From assembly GCA_948474755.1 (NCBI GenBank), contig CAOLHI010000356.1:496001-560000 (forward strand): 64,000 nucleotides of DNA, read 5' to 3'. The position numbers and the translations under genes were made by a program. Under the pieces are notes generated by a model that was given only the letters and a program-made list of their open reading frames with translations, did no database searches and was not told the DNA's origin. Source of the stretch: Ctenosaura bakeri. Taxonomy: Eukaryota > Chordata > Lepidosauria > Squamata > Iguanidae. Within the stretch, counting starts at the first letter, position 1. Each line of letters begins with the position of its first letter. Positions 45,680-57,213 of this stretch are shown here, one piece after another.

Positions 45680-45885
45680 TTATATCTGCCATTCCTCAAG
45701 TGAGCTCTTGATGGCACATACTGCCCTCTTCCTCCCCATTTTATCTTGACAACAACATATTGGTGGGATGGTTTGAGGCCAAAGGCACCCAGTGTGTTTT
45801 ATTGTTAAAGGGAAAATTGAACCTGAAAAGTGAGTCCTGTTCAAAAAGTCTTAACCACTGTACCACAGTGGCTCTCATTTTTGTG
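45680..45885 (-). mobile_element. tRNA-derived squamate SINE, minus strand
   Basis: Plus-strand order is TATATCTGCCATTCCTC, a TTGATGGC block, CCATTTTATCTTGACAACAAC, GGCACCCAGTGTGTTTTATTG, GAAAATTGAACCTG, then CTTAACCACTGTACCACAG and TGGCTCT. The last two are the reverse complement of the AGAGCCA...GTGGTTAAG tRNA-like head. It belongs to the same type as the interrupted SINE at 25893-26305. Confidence 0.7.
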
Positions 45886-47559
45886 CAGAACTGGAATTTG
45901 AGAGCTCTGGCCATATTTGTGTTTGATATTTTGAAATAAAGTGAAAAAATTATTGCCTTTTTTTAAAATCCAAAGGTTATATAGTGGAATCTGTAGTTAG
46001 CAAGGAAAATAGCAAGCAGCTGAAAAAAGAAGTGGTGGGAATAACATCAATACTATCCTTACATTTCCATTTACTATGATGAAAATATAAGAAAGAGGCT
46101 TCTCTAAGCGTGTTATTCCAACAACTGCACAGTAGCTCCTTGTTGCAGTCTCCAGTTGTAATGCTCCCCTTGCTGGTTTTAATTTAAGAATATACATGCT
46201 CATTGAAACCTGCTGGAGTGCAGCTGAAGGGATTTTACTATGATTCCTTCTGAGTCATTAATGTCTTTCAGGCCTTAATGTACCACATGTAAGGCTCTGC
46301 TGGAGAACTATGTAATGTCCTATTCAGAAGTATTTGCACATGAGTTTTGAATCTTCATTGTCAGATGCCTCACATTGTCTATCAGAGATATTAAACCAAT
46401 CATAGGATCCCTTGTGGATCACTGTTCTATTTGCTACAACGCAATACTCCTGTTGCGCACTGCATTATATATGTTGCAGCATGACTTCCTTTGGGGCCTA
46501 CTTTTTTTTAAACACAGAATGGCATTGAAATTGGTATTTTTCATTACTACTACTCCTGCATATCCCTATTATTTTCTGCCTACTCTGGGCCTTAGCAACC
46601 ATGACAATAATAACTACTGTAATCTAAAGGGAGAAGAAAGAGCTTACTTTGCTAATACCCTTCATTCCATGGAAACAGAGATGAGCAATGCCCATTATAT
46701 GTGGGGAAGCGTGGGGAGAGAAGATTTACTTATGCATTGTGGGATTCCCCAGGTCACAAAGTGGCAAGCATGCTGTTACTAAGCAATTTTGTCCCCCTTC
46801 CTCTCTTTTTTTTTTTTTATGATCTCCCACTTTTTTTTCAACCTCTCTTTTCAGTCTCTCTTATAATTATAAACAGAGCCGTTCAATTTATCTTTCACGT
46901 TCCTCTTTAATCTCCACTGCTTTCTTTTAAACTTCCCAGCATTGCAGTTATATATATTCAGTTGATAAATTACCTCAGGTGCTTAAACTAAAAGCTTTAA
47001 TTAAAGATTAAGCATTGAGGTGAAAAGCTTTTATATAAAAAAGCACACTTTTGTAAGAGCATGGGAACCAAAGGAAACCATTCGTTCATCCAAAGCTAGG
47101 AAAAGTTCTGAGAGAGTTCCATCCCCGCACAGTGTCGTAGCATAAAAAAAGTAACTTTTTGAAGATCTTCATCCATCTACTTCAATATTGCTTACACCAG
47201 AAGTGGGCGACAATGAAGGGACTGAAGTTCTTTATTCACTTCCTTGGACACACCATGGGTTGCAAAAACCCCTTCCAGTGAAAATGAGGATAACTAGAAG
47301 TTCAGTTCTGTCTTCTTAAAAAGGATGCTGCTGATAGCAAGGTACACTGGATAGAGTTGTTGTATGGGAGAATCATGACCTGGTGCCTCTCTTGTTTTGT
47401 TTTGTTGTTTGTTTTCTTTCATTGGAGGATCCAAGAAGGTCTGGGAGGAGCCCAGAGGCTGCTTAAATGGCCTTGGGAAAACATGTGTGATTCATGGGCC
47501 TCAGGATTCCAACCTCTTGATCTACATGGCTTTTTCAGGCTATGATTTTTCTGAGCCCT
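45886..47559. other. Unannotated stretch
   Basis: A plus-strand frame of 135 codons (46375-46782) shows no domain I recognise and spans low-complexity T runs; it is treated as chance. The interval 46930-47045 is AT-rich and free of repeat signatures. Confidence 0.4.
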
Positions 47560-47640
47560 TCCTGGAGTTACCAGAGATTAAACTTAGGATCTTCTATGCG
47601 CAAGGGATGCTATGCTGGCTTGGCTACAGTCTGCTTTTGT
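47560..47640 (-). mobile_element. Possible tRNA-Ala-like SINE head remnant
   Basis: GTTACCAGAGATTAAACTTAGG, ATCTTCTATGCGCAAGGGATG and CTATGCTGGCTTGGCTACAG faintly match the reverse complement of a tRNA-Ala-derived sequence (a B box near GATTAAACTTAGG, an anticodon-arm region near CTATGCGCAAGGGATG). It is too diverged to be a functional tRNA gene. Confidence 0.3.
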
Positions 47641-49028
47641 TTCCCAAGTGAAACATGACATCAGAGTAAAAAGTAACTTTCTGTCCTTTGGCACAGATCA
47701 AATAACAAATAATGTCACTATGAACAGCTGTTTGGCTTAGCACTGCTGCTTGTATTATGACGTACAAACGACCATACTGGAACTTAATTTTCCTTAGCAT
47801 CTAGGCATGAGATGAAGAAAGGTTGACTGGCTTCCCCTGATTTCTTATTGATACGTAACATGCATCTCCTCTCACCTTCATAAGCTTACCACTTAGGCCA
47901 TGTGATGTTCTGCAGCTGAGCCAGTCTCTGCCCCAAGAAGCACGCTCATTGGAATGGATTCTCAATAATGTTGCAGAGGTGGATTGTGCATGCATATAAG
48001 ATTACTTTATGGGGTGGAGAGATTAAATTTGTGGATTTCTATATAGATGGTATATGTCTTGCAAAACAACATTCTGAGCAAGGTTTTGTGGATGTGTCAG
48101 ATACTCAGTTTTATGTGAATTTTGCACATGCATGTGCATACATTTACACACACACACACAATCTTTCTTTCTGTCTCCCTCTCAGATATACACAATTGAC
48201 TTGCATGAAGGAAATCCTAAATTCAACACTGTCCCCCTCCAATTTAATCCTTTGGATCACAAGATAGGGCCAGAGAAATTCTTCTTGATGTGAAAGTAAA
48301 GTGATCAGTATAAAATAAATGTTGCAAGGGAAATATTATGCCAGCAGTATAGAGCATCCCATACTGTGCCGTGCTTTGCATATGGAAGGCAATAAGCAGC
48401 CAGTTCTTCCATCTGTACTACAGCAGGCCAGCCGCCAGCAGCTGAGGATGATCAAGAGCTCTGGGGAATAAAGCTTATCAGCAAATGAGTAATCTGTTTG
48501 GCTGATATGAGTTACATAGATTGATTTCTTTTAACTGCCAAAGTAGAATTTCACCTGCCAGCTGCTTTGTCTCTGCCAAATATTTTTGGTAGTTTAAAAA
48601 TGATCCAAAAATTCCATTGAAATTAAAAGGTTTGGGAGGTTCATGGAAAATGTAAATAATGATAAGGAGATGTAGATTTGCTTTGAAAGATACACATGAC
48701 TGTTTGTTAGCATGGACAGCCGACTGCAAGCTTCCATCAGGTGGAAGATACGTTCAGTTTTGCAAAGAAACTGAGCAAAGCCAAAGCACAAACCAAAACC
48801 TCCAAAACATGGAATGCTTCCTGTCTTTAAAATTTGTGTAGGCTTATTCTGTAGATGGCACTCTTACGTCTACATTGATAATGATTTCACACAGGCAGCT
48901 GCATTCTGAGTAATGAAACATCGAAGAATGTGTGGTCCTACAGTGTAAAGTTGTACTGCTTCAGTATGGGAACGGATAGGGCAAGCAGACGAACCAGTAC
49001 TGAAGGCATGCACAGGTAGTGCTCTATA
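47641..49028. other. Unannotated stretch
   Basis: Short CACACACA run near 48149-48160. No gene or recognised repeat. Confidence 0.5.
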
Positions 49029-49327
49029 CAGTTCTCCCTCCACAATTGTGGGTTTGATGTTTGTGAATTTGATTATTAGTGAGCAAGCGTGCCTTTCCTC
49101 CACATTCTCCTCCTCCTCCCATTCCGATTCGTTTTGCCCTTGTGCAGAGAACTTGTGCCAAGGCAAAACAGAAGAGAATGGGGAATGGAGGAAGGCTCAC
49201 GCAAGCTTTCCTTCCCCCTCTGAAGCTTCACTTCCCATTCCTATGCATTTTGCCCCAGCAGTGAGAGTTCTTTGCGATTTTTCCACTTCTGTGAGAGTTC
49301 TGCACCCTGAAAGTGGAGGGAGGACTG
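49029..49327. mobile_element. TA-flanked MITE, copy 4 (299 bp)
   Basis: Left end CAGTTCTCCCTCCACAATTG, right end finishing AAGTGGAGGGAGGACTG, flanked by TA on both sides (49027-49028 and 49328-49329). Internal landmarks TTTGTGAATTTGATTATTAG and CGATTTTTCCACTTCTG match the other copies. A C/T-rich centre replaces the longer interior of copies 2 and 3. Confidence 0.8.
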
Positions 49328-51184
49328 TATATGGCTCATGAATGGAGGGTTGTTGTTTTTTCCCCCTTGGACGTCTGGGTTGGAAGAATGTTGAAACATT
49401 CGTTTGTAGAGCAGTTATTCTTGTTAGCTCACTTTCTGTCAAGTGAAGGCACTCTGCTCAGAAACCTGGTCCACTATCCAACTATCTCCTTTCACTGGTG
49501 GAAGCTGCCAGTGGAAATAGGAAGGAGCCAATCCATCTTTCTCCTGCAGCTGCACTCCATGCTGCCCCCCACATGCCTCTGCACCTGGAGAAACTGCTCC
49601 AGAGTAGGGTTTCGATTCTGTGGAGGATGATGGAGAGATCCTAGTCCAGCATACCTGGGGGGATCTGAGTTGGAAAGGGTGCTCTGGGGTTTCTAAATTA
49701 TCCTGCATGGTAAAAGAAGCATAATAATAATAACAGAATATTAATTTGCAGAGTATAAACTGAGCACAGTTTAGAGTTGCAGAATTAGACTGGATATCAT
49801 GGTTCCTTTTAGTGCCTCTACATGTTATCCTGACTAGTTCTAAAACATAATTTAGAGCCACGCCATGCTTTTGTGGTGGGGGGGGGCAGGAAGATATTTA
49901 TTATCTGTTCTCTGTTGCTTGATGTTCATGTCAGTTGTTGTGTTGGAGATATTGTATCATTTCTTTGTCAGCAGCTAGAAAATAACATTTGTCTTTACGT
50001 TGTCTGTCACTGTTTTACATGACTTGATATTGTTGAATTTCCAACAGTCACTAGTGCAAAGTGAGGCCATGTACCTGGCATGTGTTTTTTTACAGTCATC
50101 TTAATGGTTTAGTCAAGGAAAGCTTTTCATTTCTTTTTTGTTTAATTATTCGCCAGTAACCTTTTGCAAGGTCAAGTTATCTCACTATTTGCTAGTTTTC
50201 GCATATTAGTTTTTCAGCAGAGCCTGAAAGGTAATCTTACAATTCAGTAGGGATTTTATAATGTATTTACATGTTTCTGAGCAGTTATCTAGAGGAAAGT
50301 CAAACGAGCTAGGGACCACATCTTGAGCAGCGTTTGAGTCCATGTTGCAAGAATATCACTTTCAGTAAATTCGGTTTGTGAAGTTTATCACATCAGAATT
50401 TCTTCTGGTTTTTTCCCCCCTCAGTAGGCATGCCTTAAGTGGCTAGTGCTGTCATAAATACAGGTTGCCCTGCCAATGGTCTTTCCATTTATCCTTGCAG
50501 TAGACACATCCTGCTATCCCAGTACTGCATCAACTCCAAGTCGACAAAAACAACAACAACCCACAATGGGATGCAGATTTGTATTTGTATTTTAAAGGCT
50601 TAGGCTTATATCTCTTGTTCAGGTCCTTTGAAAAGCACAAAGCACATTGTTGTTTATGTTGCATTCTACTTGCCACCCCCCCCCCGGTTTGGCCCTGTTT
50701 GAGCCTCCACTAATCCTCCAGAAGTGTTGTTATATATATTCTAATAATGGTTCACTTTTTCTTGGAAAAGCATGTGTGATTTTTTTCAGCAACTGTTTTC
50801 AATCTGCAAATGCATACGAAAGAATAAGAAATTCATCACAAAATCGTATTTAAAATGCAGATATATTTAACGAGAAGCATTAGAAGACTCATTTGCAGGA
50901 TTTCAAGGGCTAAATTAATATGAATGGCATGAATTAAGGTCTATGGAGTTATTGGCTCACTAATGCTTATCTTACCTTGCCATTTCTACTCCCCCCTGCT
51001 TTTAATTTGCACTTTCTGTGCCACCAACTGCTGTGCTGCCAACTTCTCTGGGATGCTATCTCTCTTAGAATATTTGTACAGTAATTGCAATTTTGTTTTT
51101 GGCCTACATTTCCACTGAATCTCTTCAGAGAATTGTTTTAAAAACCTGTTATGTGCTAGAAACAGAGTATGTGGAAAAACAATC
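49328..51184. other. Unannotated stretch
   Basis: A minus-strand frame (49439-49861, 140 codons) has no recognisable domain and no splice or start support. A G9 run lies at 49878-49886 and a C9 run near 50676-50685. No repeat family was recognised. Confidence 0.4.
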
Positions 51185-51300
51185 TTAACCCTGCTGGATG
51201 AGACCAAAAGTTTAGTCCAGAATTGTCTTTCTAGCATACTGTGGGAAGGTATGAAGGTGCCAGAGCCTTCTCTATTGGTCTGGTGTTTCAGGGTATTCTG
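51185..51300 (+). mobile_element. CR1-like fragment
   Basis: CTTAACCCTGCTGGATGAGAC, CAAAAGTTTAGTCCAGAATTG and ATACTGTGGGAAGGTATGAAG, GTGCC match the common CCTGCTGGATCAGACC...CACAGTGG..CACCAGGTGCC segment of squamate CR1 3' ends. A second fragment of this kind is at 54840-54940. Confidence 0.5.
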
Positions 51301-51869
51301 CCTGTGAGTGTGGAAGTGCTACAACCAGCCGATCAAACTTCTGGAGCGTCTGCTTCCTATTTTTGTTCTGGAGATTTTAGGATTGAGTTTGGGAAGTATT
51401 AAAAGTTTGATTTGGCTTTTAAAAAACATTTATTGTTTTATTTGTAGCCTGTCAGCAGAGTCCAACTGGCCCTCAAGGTTCTTCATAGTTTACTGCTAAG
51501 ATTTACAGTGAGCAGTCATTTTATAAACTGCGTGGAACATAAAACATTGATAGTGCACTGCATTTGAGCTATGGAAACATACAATGGGTGAAGCATTTCT
51601 TTTAAAATTCTTTTTTAAAAAATATATCTTAACTGTTAAAAAATTTACATGGAAAGACTAGTTGAGGACAATATTGAAAAGTCATGTTTGTCCACAACTA
51701 TTCCCTGGAAAAAGGAGAAAACAGAATGTTCTGATAGATTACCCAATGATTTTGTACAATTTTGCTTAAATGAATGTTGACATATCAAATACTGTTAGTT
51801 GTTACAACTTAAAAAAAATTAAATCTGATTGTGGAGTAGAATATTTTAGCGCCAGTCTTAAAATAATGA

Positions 51870-52130
51870 TATAGTGTCTACCTTAAAAGAACTGCACTGG
51901 CTCACAGCATACTTCTGGGCTGAATTCAGGGTGTTTGCAACGATACACAAGGCCCTAAACAGCTTGGGAGCTTGAGGGAATTCCTCTTCCTATATATGCC
52001 TGCCTGTGGATTGAATGCTGCCATAAGGCTACCCTAGATCAACAGGGAACTCGAAGGCACATATACGCACCCAGATATGTGGTGTTCAGCATGCATAAAA
52101 AGGCTTTGTGTAACTCTGCCTCTCTAAACT
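51870..52130 (+). mobile_element. LINE ORF2 fragment (LHWLP motif), plus strand
   Basis: From 51892 the plus strand encodes LHWLTAYFWAEFRVF and HKALNSLGA, matching the LHWLPV..R..FK(I/V)L...YKAL..L.P motif downstream of the RT domain in CR1/L2-like non-LTR elements. Stops interrupt the frame soon after. It probably belongs to the same LINE group as the minus-strand pieces at 7045 and 41890, representing a slightly more upstream part. Confidence 0.65.
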
Positions 52131-52540
52131 CTTTATGATATGGGCATAATTCATATTTAATTTTCTACTCAGGAAGGGTGAATCTGAGGTGAAAATGTTT
52201 TAAAGTATTTCTTACTGAAGGTATAAGGTACAAAGTAGTTAGTGAGAAGACTGTTTCATAATTGAAATGATACCACCAGAAAGCCCTTCCCCTTGTACTA
52301 ACCAGGACAGATCCCAGTTGTTAATGATGACTTAAGTGTAAAGGAAAATCCTACACATGCGGACAGGTTTAAACCCAGGCATCTTGGGTTCTAGGCAGGG
52401 TGACAGGAAAGAACTTTCCCAAACGTTCACCTTTATGAATGGAGAAGATCTGTATGTGAAGGGGTGAGTGAATGAAAGTCTGGGTGAAGTATTTCATTCT
52501 AGCACTCATTTTCACTCTATTATGTCGTTGTGGCTTTACT
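52131..52540. other. Unannotated stretch
   Basis: No recognised gene or repeat; it may be the decayed end of the LINE fragment before it. Confidence 0.4.
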
Positions 52541-52572
<32 letters not shown>

Positions 52573-52617
52573 TTTCCCACATTTCCCCCAGCTCTTGGGA
52601 AGGCGTCTTACATCTCA
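52541..52617 (-). repeat. (TTTA)n microsatellite plus LINE tail, minus strand
   Basis: About nine TTTA units (52541-52575) run into CCCACATTTCCCCCAGCTCTTGG and GGCGTCTTACATCTCA, the reverse complement of a LINE/SINE 3' tail. The foldback MITE at 52618 inserted immediately after. Confidence 0.75.
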
Positions 52618-52819
52618 GGCCATTTCCGCACAAGACTGTTATAGCGCTGTTATTCCACTTTCAGCCTCCTATGGAATTCTGGAGTTTGTATTTTGCTGAG
52701 GCCAAAGAGCTCTCAGGCTGAGAATTCTAAAGGCCCCTCCCTAAACTGCAAACCCCAGGATTCCATAGGAGGTTGAAAGTGGAATAAAAGCGCTGTAACT
52801 GTCTAGTGCGGAAATGGCC
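52618..52819. mobile_element. Foldback MITE with GGCC termini, copy 2 (202 bp)
   Basis: Both ends read GGCCATTTCCGCAC inward, and pairing continues for about 78 bp per arm (GTTATAGCGCTGTTATTCC, CACTTTCAGCCTCCTATGG). The centre is GAGGCCAAAGAGCTCTCAGG and adjacent bases. The 3-bp repeat TCA flanks it (52615-52617 and 52820-52822). It has no coding capacity and is better preserved than the 42616 copy, retaining more CpG and a longer centre. Confidence 0.9.
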
Positions 52820-54839
52820 TCAGTCAAATCATTCACTTTAATCCTATTTTACTTTCCTAGTCTAGTGTTGTATAGTGGTTAAAGTGCTAATCTAGGAACA
52901 AGGTGAGAGAAAACTAGGTTCAAATATACACTGAGCCTGGAAACTCCTTTGTAATATTTATTTCTCATTCTAGACTACTTTATAGGGTGTTTTATAGATA
53001 AAATAGAAGCGAGAAAGGTTAATGTACTGATCTCTTTGGAAGTAAGATAGATTATCAGTACCTTGTAGCAGTTTTCATCCTCCTTTAACTTTTCCACATT
53101 TTGTTATACTCCAACTTGGAATTGGAATGGATTTACTGGTGTTCATAAGATTCTCCAGCCTGTGAAGATGCAAACTATTTTTATTGTTGCACAAAAGTTA
53201 AGTAAGCAAAAGTAACTGGTACCATAAAAGTAGTAGTAGAGTAAATAAAGCTTCTATTAGTTATTTTGGGAATGCCTTTTTTACCTCCTTTGGTGGTCTT
53301 ATCCAAGGGTACTTTGAAATAATTTATGCAGTTGCCATTGCTCTCATGGCAGCAGTCTGTCACACAGTATAGTCAGTAGAAATACGGATGAGCCCATGAA
53401 GAAGTAGATTCCCGCTCAGCTGCAACCGATCTTGTTTGGAAATTGAAAATGACATATGCAACCCATTGTAACTTTAGAGGAATGGTGAAGCATAGACAAG
53501 AATTGCTATGCCTCACTTGAGCGTGAAGGAGACTTCTTATAGGTCAGATTCTGACAAATGGGCAAAAGTGTCTTTCTGGAGAATACTGCAGAGCTGGCAT
53601 ATTGGTGAATTAATATTTTCGGTTGATGGCGAGAGCATGAGTTAATTACTGTTTGACTCTACAGAAATGACAAGTCTCCTTTTTCAAATTTAGAGGTGAG
53701 TCTTCATGGGAGAATACTATAGATGCTTCTGATATCTAAGTGTTCAGATAGCTAAGTCTGTTGAAAAAAGCCATTAACTTTTAGATTCTACTGGCTGATA
53801 AACCTCATTTTGCTAAAATGACTTTACAGGGGAAATAAAATGTGGAATCACAGGTATTGTCCTACTTTATAATCTGCTATGCCTCACAGAGTTAACTTTT
53901 TCTCCTGTTTTCATTAATTTCTGTTTGAATTAGATAACTCTTTCACTACCCAAATATTCCTATTCTAAAGATGATTTTGGATTATAATATTTACCTCCAT
54001 GCATTTTTATAGGAGTGGTTTTAAAATAAATACATTAAGCAGAGTGGAGTGTCTTGTTGAACCTGTCTCTCTCTTTCTCACTTACTCTTTTTAAAATGTG
54101 TAATCACAGTCTTGGCAAACACTGATAAATTGTTCTGTGTGGTGACATTTGTAAGAAAGTGAAACCCAAGGTTTAGTAATTCACCTTCTTTCCAACATTA
54201 AAACGGAATATCAAACCTTTAAAAAATAGTAATGTTTACATAAATTTGGTTTGTTTTCTCTTTCTAAACTTCCACTGTGTAAGTGTGCTGTATGCTTCCT
54301 CTACCAGCCAAAGCCTGAACACTATATATAGGCAGTTCTCATCTGTACCTTCTCTTCCTTCCTTCTTCCCTCCATCAACAGACTGCAGTATGTATTGCAT
54401 AGCTTGTACAGCTGTATCTTTTGTTACCTCTACTCCCTTTTCAGTGTTGTTTATAATAATTCCTAGTGTTGAATTTGCCTGTCACTGCTACCATATACTA
54501 GTAATGAGCGCTCCACTATGGTTCTCTGCTAGATGCTGTGCTACTGACATATATATGAAACTGGATTTTTTTTTTTGGTCCCACTGTCATTATTTTTCAT
54601 TCATACAGCATTTCATTCTTTCTTTTATTGAGAGTGCAAGTTTGAAGTATCCTTTCTGAAGCTCTTTGGCATCTACTTTGGATTTCATGATCGCAAATAG
54701 ATTACTACAGTGAACCCTGGTTCTACTAGATATCCCTCCCTGTCCTGCAATTCTAGGCTGTAATCCATTTAACAAATGTATGTATACTCCATATGCCCTG
54801 CATGGCTTTTGACTTGTGGTTTCAGAACCCTCCCCCTCC
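52820..54839. other. Long unannotated stretch
   Basis: A plus-strand frame of 137 codons (54246-54659) is rich in S, F, C and Y with no recognisable domain and lies in pyrimidine-rich DNA; not called. The text at 54340-54450 has splice-acceptor-like pyrimidine runs but no supporting coding exon. Confidence 0.4.
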
Positions 54840-54945
54840 CCATCATAAGAGCTCTGCTGGATTAGACCAAAGGTCCCTCTCAACCAGCATCATCTGTTGC
54901 TTGCCAGACACTTCTGGGAAACACATCAGCATGACTTGGAAGTAA
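54840..54945 (+). mobile_element. CR1-like fragment
   Basis: CATAAGAGCTCTGCTGGATTAG, ACCAAAGGTCCCTCTCAACC, AGCATCATCTGTTGCTTGCC and CACTTCTGGGAAACACATCAG correspond to the GCCCTGCTGGATCAGACC...CCATCTAGTCCAGCATC segment common in squamate CR1 3' ends. Confidence 0.6.
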
Positions 54946-55754
54946 TGTAATTCTCTTTCACTCTTGTTTCACAGCAAAAGATACTGTGAAGAATGTTGTG
55001 TCTGAGCATGGAGATTCCACATAGCTAGTGTTGCAGTAGAACCAGAGATTTCTGGGGGAAAAGAACTCTGTCTCTCTTTCTCGCTATTCATCAGCAGATA
55101 ATGAAGACAGTTGTTTGCCACCTCTCTCTGGCTTTTGTTTTTCTTCTGAGTTTGATTACCAGTCTCACTGGTGAGGGTAGATTTTCTCAGTGACAATACA
55201 AGGTATTGTTGTGAGATATTTTTGAGTAGATGAGCCTTGAATTGATCATTATGATCCCCAGATTTTACAAAGGCCTTGGCTGAAATGAAAACTCTAGTAG
55301 AGATTAAAACCGCCAGAAATTCATGCATCTAAGTTAGGCCTATCTAACTGTATCAACATAGTGGCCTGTGTTTTTGGACTCTCCTTGGAGGTCTGGCAAT
55401 TGGAACTGTCATCATAAGCATCCACCGACACTTCTGAATTTACTGCTAGGAGGGGGTTTGTGAGTTCTTTTCAGGGGAGTTTTGAATCCATTTTAGGGTA
55501 TGAATTTTAAAGGAACAGCTAATTTGCTGAATCTCTTTGAGAACAGAATTCAGTTTCTTGGCTGATTCCTTTAAAATGGAGGCTAAAACCTGAATGGATT
55601 CACTGCCTTCATGTTTACCAGTTGCACATAATGATTTGATTGGATCAATTTTCAGCGTATTTGTCTAATCCTGCTTTTCAGTCCATTTAAGCTGCTGCTC
55701 TTCACAGACTCCACCAAAGAACTGTGCACTGTGTTGTTCTGCAGGGAAACCATG
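54946..55754. other. Unannotated stretch
   Basis: A minus-strand frame at 54969-55328 (119 codons) resembles nothing I recognise. No repeat family was identified. Confidence 0.4.
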
Positions 55755-55880
55755 TTTGAAGCTCAGCACAGTGGCTTGAATCATGTTGATTAGTTCCATC
55801 TAGAGTAGACCTGTTGAATCAGTTGTTGATTAGTGAGTCAAAATGTAGGTGAATCCTGTTGATTCAGCCAGGTCTAACAA
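55755..55880. repeat. Decayed squamate palindromic repeat
   Basis: CATGTTGATTAGTTCCATC, TAGAGTAGACCTGTTGAATC and AAATGTAGGTGAATCCTGTTG, ATTCAGCC retain the GTAGACC..TTGAAT arms of the family at 45475-45605. Confidence 0.4.
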
Positions 55881-57213
55881 TAGGATTCAGGCTAGTACGT
55901 GATAGAACGTTTTTGGTGTCTAAAGAAACCAATGTGAACAACTTCCGTGCATCTGTGCATCTGTACAATCTCTCTCTTGAGTATTAACCAAAGAGCTGTC
56001 TGGAATGCTGGCTTTGAGGTTGCCTGTGCTTATTCAAGCATTATTAATCTCTGTTTTGTAGCAAAAAAATTGACCAAGTACCACAAAGCAGTATGAGACT
56101 CCTTTGGATTTGTCTATGTTTTGCCTATGCCTCTCAGAAGAAATAATTAGATGTTTAGTGAGGCAGTTCAAAACCTTCAAATTAATTTTGTCTTTGGATC
56201 TTGATTGTGATCGTTGATAAATCCTAGTATTACCATTGGCACACATGGTTGAATGCTATTACTGGTTTCAGTTTTCATTTAGATCCTGAAGGGACTTGTT
56301 CTTCCAGTCAATACTGAAGAAAGGGAATTTTGGCTTATATTTTTTTGGCAGAAATTGCATATGTGTATTTCCTTTTGGAGCCTTCAGCACTTTTTGGGTA
56401 GATCATGTTTACAAACCATGTCCTTAATATGTATCTTAATAAAGCACTCCCATGGTAGCTGATGGCTAAACTGATACCTACTGTGGAAAGTTTTCTAAAT
56501 GAGCATTATAGTTTTTTCCAGAAAACATCTGTGGAGAAGATATATTAAAAAGTATTTGTTTAACCGAATGTAATTAAGTTGTGGTAATTAGATCCCAGTA
56601 GAATGAATTCAGTTTTCCCTCCTCCCCAAACAAAAAGTGAGCATTAGGATGTCATTTCTGCAGGAATGGAAAACAGAAATGGAATTTATAATGAAGATCA
56701 GGATAACAATAACAATGTGTTTTTTTATTGGTACACCTGGGAACATCTCCTAATGTGCAATGCAAATTAATTCTGAAATCTCTGACCTCTCACTTGCAGT
56801 TTGCAATTAAAAGCTTTTTCCTCCTTTTGTTATTTTTTTTTGAAAGGTAAACATTTTCAATTATTTCATTTTATGGGTTACAACCTGAAAGTAAAACTTT
56901 AAAATATGCATGATCAGATTGTGAAAATGATATATATTGAATTTCTTGATTTAGTTGGAGCAGATATCAGGCTGCCTATAACCACACAAAGATGTCCCGC
57001 TGCCTCTGCACAGTTTGGAAGTTGCAGGTTATAAGTAGCAGTGTTAGCTGCAATGTGTTAATGTTGAAGTAACAATGTTACCAAGATCAATACTTTTTAA
57101 GAGTAACAAAATGACTAGTAACTTTGGTTGCATTTTTAGTGTAATTAAGAACATTTACTTGCTGATTGTAAAATATTACTTGGAAAGTAATATATGGGAG
57201 ATTACTAGATTAT
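55881..57213. other. Unannotated stretch
   Basis: AT-rich; no recognised gene or repeat. Confidence 0.5.

Noticed and set aside
46375..46782. 135-codon plus-strand frame
   Set aside because: Spans T-rich low-complexity sequence and shows no recognisable protein features.
47560..47640. Functional tRNA gene
   Set aside because: The similarity is to a tRNA-Ala-like SINE head, but pairing of the stems is lost and the box sequences are degraded.
49439..49861. 140-codon minus-strand frame
   Set aside because: No recognised domain; overlapped by a plus-strand frame of similar length in part.
54246..54659. 137-codon plus-strand frame rich in S, F, C and Y
   Set aside because: Composition follows from pyrimidine-rich DNA; no transmembrane or domain pattern that convinces.
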